A stretch of 6,367 bases of DNA from Deltaproteobacteria bacterium (GCA_012514925.1 JAAYZI010000256.1:1-6367), one strand, 5' to 3'; positions 1 to 5,693 are shown, counted from the stretch's first letter. Notes: a model not told the origin generated them from the sequence alone. Made by a program: numbers and translations.

Positions 1-186
1 AGTGCTGATGGAACCATTCTCATTTGGAGCCGTGATGCAGATGGCGCTTGGCAGAATGAGGTACTGAAAGGGCACAGCGACTGGGTCCTTTGCCTCCAAG
101 TGCCCCTTGATGGGAGCATATTCTCGTGGAGTTGTGATGGTACCCTTCGCATCTGGGATGGAACACCGGTGGAGGAAGCGTCATGA
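1..186 (+). CDS. WD40-repeat protein, C-terminal end (partial)
   Basis: Frame 1 is open from the first base to a TGA at 184-186 and gives 61 residues; the start lies left of the window. Two propeller blades are visible. The first ends as SADGTILIW (residues 1-9). The second begins with the GH of KGHSDWV (residues 23-29) and ends as DGTLRIWDG (residues 46-54), the usual GH...WD spacing of a WD40 unit. Only eight residues follow, so the last blade sits almost at the C-terminus. WD40 propellers are protein-interaction scaffolds; in bacteria they are often the C-terminal part of large proteins with kinase, NACHT/NB-ARC or protease domains, but which applies here cannot be seen. No clear hairpin-plus-T-tract terminator follows the stop. 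The family call is firm and the specific role unknown. Confidence 0.85.
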   Translation, partial: SADGTILIWSRDADGAWQNEVLKGHSDWVLCLQVPLDGSIFSWSCDGTLRIWDGTPVEEAS

Positions 187-253
187 GCAAGTAGTACCAT
201 TTGCCGGGCGGGGCGCAACTTGTTCTCGCCACTTAGGCAAAAGCTACTGTAAA

Positions 254-370
254 GGAGTTTTGTAACCGTTCACGTGAATATTACTTTCTCTGGAGAAAGT
301 GAGATTTTACCATCCAGGTAAAAAACGGAATTGTGTAATCAGTTCCACACGTGAACGGTTACTTCACTCC
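254..370. repeat. 117-nt inverted-repeat element with nested hairpins
   Basis: The outer arms are 254-276 and 348-370. They are complementary at 20 of 23 positions, including an unbroken 15-bp stretch (GTAACCGTTCACGTG at 262-276 against 348-362). Inside are two more hairpins: the 18-bp palindrome at 283-300, and TTTTACC (305-311) pairing with GGTAAAA (317-323) around a 5-nt loop. The whole could fold as a long stem carrying two side hairpins, as RNA or as a DNA cruciform. It may be a small non-autonomous mobile element or a structured RNA. It starts 67 nt after the WD40 stop, so read-through transcription could enter it. Pairing is seen directly; function is unknown. Confidence 0.6.
283..300. 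repeat. 18-bp palindrome copy 1 (TG centre)
   Basis: ACTTTCTCTGGAGAAAGT: two perfect 8-bp arms around a TG centre. The left flank (GTGAATATT) resembles that of copy 5. It lies inside the larger inverted-repeat element at 254-370. Confidence 0.85.
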
Positions 371-434
371 ACCTGAACGCTTACAGCGCACAAATTTTTG
401 TTTTTGGCTCTAATAATATCGCGGGGTTACCTTT

Positions 435-452
435 ACTTTCTCTGGAGAAAGT
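435..452. repeat. 18-bp palindrome copy 2 (TG centre)
   Basis: Identical to copy 1. The symmetry extends to 11-bp arms (TTTACTTTCTC, 432-455). The right flank starts AAAATCTG as in copies 5 and 6, yet its centre is TG where those have CA. A related GACGCC..CTCCGCCTG..CCTTCG segment follows at 476-498. Confidence 0.85.
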
Positions 453-478
453 AAAATCTGGAACGTAAAATCTGAGAC
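451..478. repeat. 14-bp tandem duplication beside palindrome copy 2
   Basis: GTAAAATCTGGAAC (451-464) is followed at once by GTAAAATCTGAGAC (465-478), 12 of 14 positions equal. The other copies of the repeat have this segment only once, so it looks like a local duplication of the right flank. Confidence 0.7.
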
Positions 479-585
479 GCCCCTCCGCCTGTCCTTCGTA
501 TGGACGTTTATTCGTATCAGCGGTGGCTTGAAAATGCGTAGTGGAATCCCGTACTCAAGCAACAGTGCTTTTGGAAAAAAAGTTG

Positions 586-641
586 GAAAAAAGGTGCGGG
601 GCTACTCGTCGAGATATGCATTCACTTTCTCCAGAGAAAGT
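586..641. repeat. Composite repeat unit: GGTGCGGGGCTAC segment plus palindrome copy 3
   Basis: A run GAAAAAA-GGTGCGGGGCTACTCGTC (586-610) is followed by GAGATATGCATTC and the palindrome ACTTTCTCCAGAGAAAGT (624-641, CA centre). The same order of parts recurs near 2571-2626, with GGTGCAGGGCTACTCGGCT and GAGATATGAATTC. Just upstream, TTGGAAAAAA occurs twice with a 12-nt period (571-580 and 583-592). Confidence 0.75.
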
Positions 642-733
642 AATATTCATGCAAACGGATACAATCACACAGACAATGTTAAATTTCTTCATATAAAACG
701 TAAGGTCATCCAATCTGGTACGACCTAATGTTG

Positions 734-818
734 ACCTTGTCGCATATACATATCTCGCGCAAAGGGTTGGCAAATTAAACTAGTGTGCTACGTGCGAGAT
801 ATGTATATGTGACAAGGT
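734..818. repeat. Long inverted repeat, 27-bp arms, 31-nt loop
   Basis: Arms 734-760 and 792-818 are complementary at 25 of 27 positions. The two exceptions (742 with 810, 759 with 793) are G opposite T, and the next outward pair (733 with 819) is G opposite T as well. A transcript of the + strand could therefore pair along all 27 positions with G-U wobbles; a transcript of the other strand would have C-A mismatches there. The arms contain GAGATATG, also found in the composite repeat units. It could be a structured RNA, a small inverted-repeat mobile element, or a strong hairpin between converging genes. No long T-run follows directly, so it is not a standard terminator. Confidence 0.7.
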
Positions 819-823
819 TTAAT

Positions 824-883
824 AAAAACCCAGGTTAGCAAAGCCTAGCCTTTCTGGTGATGGCTCTTAAAGTCAGGGTTTTT
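824..883. repeat. Stem-loop element closed by AAAAACCC / GGGTTTTT
   Basis: AAAAACCC (824-831) can pair with GGGTTTTT (876-883). Inside, GGTTAG (833-838) can pair with CTAGCC (845-850), with one G-U pair, and CCAG (830-833) with CTGG (854-857) is an alternative. The A/T-ended stem has some look of a bidirectional terminator between the converging WD40 and ATPase genes, but the enclosed segment is long (44 nt). It starts 5 nt after the 734-818 element and may be part of one larger structure. Weak to moderate support. Confidence 0.35.
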
Positions 884-983
884 GATTCAGTAGTGTTACG
901 TAACCGCTTGCGCGTGGAATTGGTCATGCAATTTTTGTTTTCAGCCTGAGCAGTAAATTTTCACCTCGGTGCGGGTTACATTC

Positions 984-1001
984 ACTTTCTCCAGAGAAAG
1001 T
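984..1001. repeat. 18-bp palindrome copy 4 (CA centre)
   Basis: ACTTTCTCCAGAGAAAGT preceded by GGTGCGGGTTACATTC, a shortened form of the left flank in the other units, and followed by AAAATTGCAG. It is the copy nearest the ATPase gene on its 3' side. Confidence 0.85.
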
Positions 1002-1033
1002 AAAATTGCAGCGCTACTTCGCCTGAGGGGCAT

Positions 1034-1125
1034 ATTCCAGAAAACGCTGGTCGACCATTCCGGAAATCACTGGCCACTCATTCCAAAAATCGTTAACCAC
1101 CCACTCCAAAATATGCAGCCTGAGG
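1034..1125. repeat. Four 23-bp imperfect tandem repeats (IS21-end-like)
   Basis: The motif ATTCC (ACTCC in the last) begins at 1034, 1057, 1080 and 1103, exactly 23 bp apart. Units 1 and 2, and units 2 and 3, agree at 16 of 23 positions; unit 4 keeps mainly its first third. Read on the minus strand they give GGAAT..GTGGCCA..TTTCCGGAAT, closely recalling the repeated transposase-binding sites at the ends of IS21-family elements. That match is from memory, not a search. No istA or istB gene is in the window, so this would be a solo or degraded end. A 23-bp period is not a multiple of three, arguing against a coding origin. Confidence 0.6.
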
Positions 1126-1202
1126 AAGCGGGTAGAGTTTTTTTGGGGGCTGGATGAAAAAAGCGCGTAGCTGCCAGACAAAAAGGAAGAAAGCCGCAAC
1201 TG

Positions 1203-2411
1203 TCACTGAACTATTTTTTTCAGATCAGTTACAAGCTCCTTCCATGGAATAAATCGAATTTCGTCATCGGTATACGATCTGGGAGTGTTGCACGCGCATA
1301 ATCTTGGGACGTGCGCATACTCTTCTTTGAATGGTAAAAATCCAGGACAATCATCAACCGTGGGGGCCGTGCTAGACTTTATTTCAATTGCTGCCACAGG
1401 TTCAAAAGCATTGCGCGCTAGAAGAAGATCTATTTCGCGTCCATCTTTATCTCGCCAATAATAAAAGCGAAACCCTAGTGAATAATAGTGGTTTGCGCCA
1501 AGCAGTTGATTGATTACAAACGTTTCGAAAAGATTTCCATAAACATACCCTCCCTCGCGAAGATCTATTCTGAGATACCCGTTGAGTGCATTGAGCACAC
1601 CACAATCAAAAAAGTAGAATTTTGGAGCCTGGAGAAGTTGCCTCCTTACCGACGTTGACCATCCAGATATCTCATTTGCAATAAGAGTATCACACAAAAT
1701 TGAGAAATACCCCGCCGCGGTTTTCCCAGCGATGCCCAGTTGCTTGCCTAATTTTGCAAAATTTACGGGTTGTCCATTGCTTTGCGCTGCGAACTCCAAA
1801 AATCTAGAGAATCGTTCAATCCCCCGCACGAGTGATTCTTGTTGAATCTCTTCCTGCAGATACGTAGATACATAAGATTCCAAAGTCTCAACTTCGAGAC
1901 CGGTATTACTTAAATAGACACCAGGCATTGTGCCAAATTGAAGCGCTCTTGATAAAGATAAATTAGTTTCAAGTTGATTGAGCGGAAAAAGGTGACTGCT
2001 TATAGCGCGGCCTGCAAGGAGATTCGCGCCTCCTCTTTTTAATTTCCGCGCGCTGGAGCCGGAGAAGAGAAAAACTATTCGTCCATGGTATTTCTCAATC
2101 AGGTGATGAGCCTCATCAAGAAGTGCGGGAACTTTTTGAACCTCGTCTATTAACACCAAAACCGACTTACCTTCCTCCAGGCGTAAGGCCTTATCTTCCA
2201 CCTCTTTGGTGAGCTGGCTGGGATTAGCAAGATACCTCTGGAAATCGCCCCCTTGAAGGAGGTCGATGGATAATATGCTAAGATCTGAATTGGATTTAGA
2301 TTCGATGAGTTGCCTAAGAAGGACCGTTTTGCCCGTTCCGCGAGGCCCAAGCAGCAGAACAGACTTTTGTTTTTCTAATACCTTTAGTGGATTAACGGCG
2401 CGTGTTATCAT
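1203..2411 (-). CDS. AAA-type ATPase, DUF4143 family
   Basis: 402 residues, complete, within the usual length of this family. The N-terminal P-loop ATPase domain (about residues 1-150) has Walker A GPRGTGKT (22-29), Walker B VLVLIDEVQ (84-92, D89 and E90) and a sensor-like FSGSS (116-120). The middle and C-terminal parts fit DUF4143: YLQEEIQQE (184-192), a helix-turn-helix-like stretch around 215-245, KFYFFDCGVLNAL (264-276) and NLFETFVINQL (293-303). The end carries a nuclease-fold-like pattern, WRDKDGREIDLLL (319-331, D328) followed by AIEIKSS (341-347, E343 and K345). The family is widespread, often in accessory DNA, and its substrate is unknown. The ATG at 2409-2411 has no Shine-Dalgarno motif and directly follows a 29-bp dyad. 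The gene is an orphan, AT-richer than the gcv genes and flanked by repeats, suggesting acquisition. No clear terminator follows it. The family call is firm; the function is unknown. Confidence 0.9.
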   Translation of the reverse strand: MITRAVNPLKVLEKQKSVLLLGPRGTGKTVLLRQLIESKSNSDLSILSIDLLQGGDFQRYLANPSQLTKEVEDKALRLEEGKSVLVLIDEVQKVPALLDEAHHLIEKYHGRIVFLFSGSSARKLKRGGANLLAGRAISSHLFPLNQLETNLSLSRALQFGTMPGVYLSNTGLEVETLESYVSTYLQEEIQQESLVRGIERFSRFLEFAAQSNGQPVNFAKLGKQLGIAGKTAAGYFSILCDTLIANEISGWSTSVRRQLLQAPKFYFFDCGVLNALNGYLRIDLREGGYVYGNLFETFVINQLLGANHYYSLGFRFYYWRDKDGREIDLLLARNAFEPVAAIEIKSSTAPTVDDCPGFLPFKEEYAHVPRLCACNTPRSYTDDEIRFIPWKELVTDLKKIVQ

Positions 2412-2440
2412 AAGTAAGATTTATCAGATAAATATTACTT
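2412..2440 (-). promoter_or_regulatory. 29-bp dyad abutting the ATPase start codon
   Basis: Arms 2412-2425 and 2427-2440 are complementary at 13 of 14 positions around a single central base (2426); the core is ATTTATC-A-GATAAAT. It ends at the base next to the ATG, where a ribosome-binding site would normally lie, and no such site is seen. On the minus strand ATAAAT (2419-2424), 7 nt before the ATG, could be a -10 box with TTGCAA (2440-2445) as a weak -35 at a short 15-nt spacing, which would give a leaderless transcript. The dyad could be an operator, perhaps for self-regulation, or an RNA hairpin. Symmetry is seen; role is inferred. Confidence 0.5.
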
Positions 2441-2486
2441 TGCAAGTACAAAAGCACGACAGTTACGATTTCCAGAATATGAATTT

Positions 2487-2504
2487 ACTTTCTCCAGAGA
2501 AAGT
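2487..2504. repeat. 18-bp palindrome copy 5 (CA centre)
   Basis: ACTTTCTCCAGAGAAAGT with symmetry extending to 11-bp arms (2484-2507). It lies 76 nt upstream of the ATPase start codon, the nearest copy on that gene's 5' side. Confidence 0.85.
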
Positions 2505-2545
2505 AAAATCTTGGACGCCCCTCCGCTTGGCCTTCGCCTGAGAGG

Positions 2546-2595
2546 GAAAAAGGTGCAGGGCTACTCGGCTGAAAAAGGTGCAGGGCTACTCGGCT
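2546..2595. repeat. Perfect tandem duplication of a 25-bp unit
   Basis: The unit GAAAAAGGTGCAGGGCTA + CTCGGCT occurs at 2546-2570 and, identical, at 2571-2595. Diverged single copies are at 586-610, 2668-2691, 2735-2759 and 2774-2797, with CTAC changing to CTAG in the last three. Perfect identity suggests recent duplication. Confidence 0.85.
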
Positions 2596-2608
2596 GAGAT
2601 ATGAATTC

Positions 2609-2626
2609 ACCTTCTCCAGAGAAAGT
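2609..2626. repeat. 18-bp palindrome copy 6 (CA centre, one mismatch)
   Basis: ACCTTCTCCAGAGAAAGT differs from the others by T to C at position 2611, which breaks one base pair of the stem. The left flank GAGATATGAATTC and right flank AAAATCTGGGACGCC match the composite unit. Confidence 0.8.
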
Positions 2627-2667
2627 AAAATCTGGGACGCCGCTTCGCCTGGCCTTCGCCCGAGAGA

Positions 2668-2823
2668 GAAAAAGGTGCAGGGCTAGTCAGCGCCCTAATC
2701 AGCGCCAGCCGGCCGCCGCTGCGCGCGCGGAGGGGAAAAAGGTGCAGGGCTAGTTAGCCGAGCTAGCCAGCCGGAAAAGGTGCGGGGCTAGTCGGCCGAC
2801 TAGCTAGCCGAGCTAGTCAGCCG
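2668..2823. repeat. CTAG-rich block with three GGTGC(A/G)GGGCTAG units
   Basis: Units at 2668-2691, 2735-2759 and 2774-2797 share GAAAA(A)GGTGC-A/G-GGGCTAGT. The block has seven CTAG tetramers between 2683 and 2816, and a perfect 18-bp palindrome GCTAGTCGGCCGACTAGC at 2787-2804. TCAGCGCC occurs twice (2687-2694, 2699-2706). On the minus strand each unit reads as a self-complementary CTAGCC region then CTGCACCTTTTT or CCGCACCTTTT, so it may serve as a poor terminator for the gcv operon. The T-run lies several bases beyond any stem, so that role is uncertain. Confidence 0.6.
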
Positions 2824-2840
2824 AAAATTCTTTTGGTGGG

Positions 2841-5693
2841 TTAACGGATACAACACACCAGGTTTCGATCTCCGTAGGCGTTATCCACACGTCCGACGGA
2901 CGGCCAAAACTTGGCGGCGCGAGTGGACTCAGATGGGAAGACGGCTTCCTTACGGGTATAAGGGCGATCCCACTCCGCCATGGTTATATCGTGGATGGTA
3001 TGTGGGGCACGCTTAAGCGGGTTATTATCGCGGGGGAGCTCTCCGCTCTCAATGCGGCGGGCTTCCTCCCTGATGCAGATCATCGCCTCGCAGAAGCGAT
3101 CCAACTCCTCTTTAGACTCAGACTCGGTAGGCTCTACCATGATGGTGCCGGGCACAGGCCAAGACACCGTGGGCGGATGAAAACCGTAATCAATTAGCCG
3201 CTTGGCAACATCATCCACTTCCACTCCGGCGCTCTGTTTTAGATCCCGCAGATCCAAAATACATTCGTGCGCTACCAACCCGCTACTGCCCTTATAGAGC
3301 AACGTATAATCTGCGCTAAGCCGCTTGGCGATGTAGTTTGCATTTAAAATCGCAACTTGCGAGGCGCGACGCAACCCCTTAGCGCCCATGAGAGCCAGAT
3401 ACATCCAGGCAATCGGTAAAATTCCGGCGTTGCCCCAAGGTGCTGCCGCAACCTGCTGCCTCTCTCCACGCTCCCCTAAATCCACCACGACATGACTCGG
3501 TAAAAACGGTGCCAAATGCGCTCCAGCCACAATCGGCCCTACTCCAGGGCCACCCCCGCCGTGAGGCATGGCGAAAGTCTTGTGCAAGTTAATATGCAGC
3601 ACATCCGCGCCAAGCTCCGCCGGGCGGCTCAAGCCAACCAGCGCGTTTAGATTGGCACCATCCATATAAACCTGCCCGCCCAAAGCGTGAATGGTCTGAC
3701 ATACCTCTTTGATGCCCTCCTCAAAAACACCATGAGTAGAAGGATAAGTCACCATCAACACCCCGAGATCTTCCCGACGGTCTTCAGCCTTCTTCTTTAA
3801 ATCCTGGAGGTCGATATTTCCGGCCTCATCGCACTCTACCGCCACAACTTCAAACCCGGCCATTACCGCACTGGCTGGATTAGTGCCATGAGCCGACCTT
3901 GGAATCAAACAAACCTTGCGCCTAGCTTCGCCACGGCTGCGGTGATAAGCGGCGATGGTCAAAAGCCCGGCGTACTCTCCCTGCGCGCCGGAGTTGGGCT
4001 GCAACGAACAAACCGAAAAACCAGTAATGCTGCAGAGCGCCTGCTCCAAATCCCTAAAAAGCTCCATGTACCCCTGCGCCTGCTCACGTGGGGCGAAAGG
4101 ATGCATAGCGGCAAAACGATCCCAAGTGATCGGCAGCATCGACGCACTGGGATTTAACTTCATGGTGCAAGATCCAAGAGGAATCATCGCAGTGCAAAGC
4201 GAAAGGTCCTTGGCCTCCAGGCGTTTGATGTAACGCAGCAGCTCAGTTTCGCTATGATAGCGCAGGAACACCTCCTGCCTGCAAAACGGCGAGGTTCTAA
4301 GAAGCGATTTTGGCACTGCCAAAGGCGCAGGCGCAGGCACGCCCGCTTTCCCACCAAAGACCTCGATCAAATCTCTTAGGTCGGACTCTGTCATGCTTTC
4401 ATCAAACGCCACTATCAAGACTCGCGCGTCCGCACATCCAAGATTGATGCATTTATCCTTGGCACGGGACAGCACTTGCTTAAGCTCGGCTTCCGAAAGC
4501 TCTACCGCTAACGTGTCGAAGAACTCGGTGTTTAAAAGCTTATAACCCAGCCGCTTTAACTCTTCGGCGAATGCGGCTGCGTAACCGCCAACCCGCCGCG
4601 AGATCACCTGCAAGCCGTCCGGACCATGATACACGGCGTACATGCTGGCCAGCACCGCTGGCAACACCTGCGCGGTGCAAATATTGCTGGTGGCCTTCTC
4701 ACGACGGATATGCTGCTCACGAGTCTGAAGCGAAAGTCTAAGCGCCGGTTGCCCAGCGGAATCTTTTGAAACCCCCACTAAACGCCCCGGCATAATCCGT
4801 TTTAAATCATCCCTGACCGCCAAGTAGGCGGCGTGCGGGCCGCCGAAACTGGGCGAAACACCAAAGCGCTGCATACTGCCAAGCGCCAGATCGGCCCCAA
4901 ACTCAGCCGGAGGTTTTAGCAGCGTAAGCGCCAAAGGGTCGGCGGCTACCGCTACCAGCGCGCCTACGTCGTGCGCTACCTGCGCGAAACCGGCGTAATC
5001 ACATACGCGACCTAAACGATCAGGATACTGCAACAAAGCTCCAAAAAGCCCCTGCTCGCATACATAATCGGAGTGAGAGCCTACCTTCACTTCTACACCT
5101 AGGGCGCGCGCACGGGTTTGCAGCACCGCAACCGTTTGGGGGTAACAACCCTCCGAGACAAAATAAACCTTGGCAACGCGACCGGATTTTTGGGCATAAG
5201 CCAGGCTAAGCGCCAGCGCTTCGGCGGCGGCGCTGGCCTCGTCCAAAAGCGAGGCGTTTGCCACCGGGAATCCGGTCAGAGAACAAACCAGCGTCTGGAA
5301 ATTAAGTAGCGCCTCCAAACGCCCCTGGGAGATCTCCGGCTGATAGGGAGTGTATTGGGTATACCAACCCGGATTCTCCAAAACCGCACGCCGGATTACC
5401 GCCGGCATGATGGTGCCGTAGTAACCCGACCCGATATAAGAACGCCAAAGCTGATTTTGCTCTGCAAGTTTCGAAAGCTTAGTAAGCGCCCCAGCCTCAT
5501 CCAAACCTTCTCCAAAGGGAGCCGGACAAAAGTCACCCTTTAATTGAATCTGCTCGGGCAACGCCGCGCGGGTTAGATCATCTAGAGTTTCAAAGCCCAG
5601 AAACGAAAGCATGGCTTTTAAATCTTCAGACCTCGGGCCGATATGCCTAGCCGCAAAGCCGCTCACCGGATCTTGCTGTTCAGTGGATGCCAT
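2841..5693 (-). CDS. gcvP: Glycine dehydrogenase (decarboxylating), P-protein
   Basis: GcvP uses pyridoxal phosphate to decarboxylate glycine and passes the aminomethyl group to the lipoyl arm of GcvH in the cytoplasmic glycine cleavage system. The 950 residues match the single-chain form, in which both homologous halves are fused. The N-terminal half has RHIGP (16-20), TPYQPEISQGRLE (115-127) and FGVSPSFGGPHAAY (277-290). The C-terminal half has GSCTMKLNPSASMLP (507-521), QPNSGAQGEY (565-574), PRSAHGTNPASA (598-609), the PLP-binding lysine K705 in LHKTF, the glycine loop HGGGGPG (711-717), HTIHDITMAEWDRPY (898-912) and FWPSVGRVDNAYGDRN (929-944). No frameshift or missing catalytic region is seen. 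The ATG at 5691-5693 has a strong GGGAGGGG ribosome-binding site about 5 nt upstream. It is the last gene of the operon, 23 nt after gcvH, and its stop lies 17 nt from a repeat block. Confidence 0.98.
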   Translation of the reverse strand: MASTEQQDPVSGFAARHIGPRSEDLKAMLSFLGFETLDDLTRAALPEQIQLKGDFCPAPFGEGLDEAGALTKLSKLAEQNQLWRSYIGSGYYGTIMPAVIRRAVLENPGWYTQYTPYQPEISQGRLEALLNFQTLVCSLTGFPVANASLLDEASAAAEALALSLAYAQKSGRVAKVYFVSEGCYPQTVAVLQTRARALGVEVKVGSHSDYVCEQGLFGALLQYPDRLGRVCDYAGFAQVAHDVGALVAVAADPLALTLLKPPAEFGADLALGSMQRFGVSPSFGGPHAAYLAVRDDLKRIMPGRLVGVSKDSAGQPALRLSLQTREQHIRREKATSNICTAQVLPAVLASMYAVYHGPDGLQVISRRVGGYAAAFAEELKRLGYKLLNTEFFDTLAVELSEAELKQVLSRAKDKCINLGCADARVLIVAFDESMTESDLRDLIEVFGGKAGVPAPAPLAVPKSLLRTSPFCRQEVFLRYHSETELLRYIKRLEAKDLSLCTAMIPLGSCTMKLNPSASMLPITWDRFAAMHPFAPREQAQGYMELFRDLEQALCSITGFSVCSLQPNSGAQGEYAGLLTIAAYHRSRGEARRKVCLIPRSAHGTNPASAVMAGFEVVAVECDEAGNIDLQDLKKKAEDRREDLGVLMVTYPSTHGVFEEGIKEVCQTIHALGGQVYMDGANLNALVGLSRPAELGADVLHINLHKTFAMPHGGGGPGVGPIVAGAHLAPFLPSHVVVDLGERGERQQVAAAPWGNAGILPIAWMYLALMGAKGLRRASQVAILNANYIAKRLSADYTLLYKGSSGLVAHECILDLRDLKQSAGVEVDDVAKRLIDYGFHPPTVSWPVPGTIMVEPTESESKEELDRFCEAMICIREEARRIESGELPRDNNPLKRAPHTIHDITMAEWDRPYTRKEAVFPSESTRAAKFWPSVGRVDNAYGDRNLVCCIR

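Larger units (their letters stand above)
187..1202. other. Gene-free, repeat-rich intergenic region
   Basis: About 1 kb between the WD40 gene and the 3' end of the ATPase gene, which converge. Short open frames exist on both strands, but none has a family signature or a convincing ribosome-binding site, and several run through the DNA repeats. The stretch holds four copies of an 18-bp palindrome, two large inverted-repeat elements, a 14-bp tandem duplication and an array of 23-bp repeats, listed separately. Segments 392-452 and 928-1001 are diverged copies of one another: both have a T-rich run (ATTTTTGTTTT), then GCGGGTTAC or GCGGGGTTAC, then the palindrome. No tRNA or rRNA was recognised. 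Confidence 0.7.
2412..2840. other. Gene-free repeat block between the ATPase gene and gcvP
   Basis: No gene is supported here. From the ATPase start it contains the dyad, palindrome copy 5, a GC-rich segment, a tandem 25-bp duplication, palindrome copy 6, the same GC-rich segment again, and a CTAG-rich palindromic block reaching to 17 nt from the gcvP stop. Copies 5 and 6 are 122 bp apart, with matching right flanks (2514-2536 and 2636-2658, both GACGCC..CT.CGC.TGGCCTTCG). The short open frames across it are low-complexity products of the repeats. Confidence 0.7.

Noticed and set aside
528..728. A 66-codon open frame on the + strand
   Set aside because: It runs through a composite repeat; its FTFSRES peptide is simply the translated palindrome. 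No family similarity recognised and no convincing ribosome-binding site.
555..773. A 72-codon open frame on the - strand
   Set aside because: It covers one arm of the long inverted repeat and a palindrome, with low-complexity residues and no recognisable motif.
1034..1125. CRISPR array
   Set aside because: The 23-bp units are contiguous and imperfect, with no repeat-spacer alternation, and no cas gene is nearby.
969..1157. A 62-codon + frame and an overlapping 61-codon - frame (1014-1199)
   Set aside because: They cross palindrome copy 4 and the 23-bp array. The FTFSRES peptide shared with the frame at 528-728 comes from DNA repetition, not a conserved protein.
1203..2411. IstB-type transposition ATPase, given the IS21-like repeats next to it
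   Set aside because: The length of 402 residues, the DUF4143-like middle and the nuclease-like C-terminal motif do not fit IstB, which is about 250 residues.
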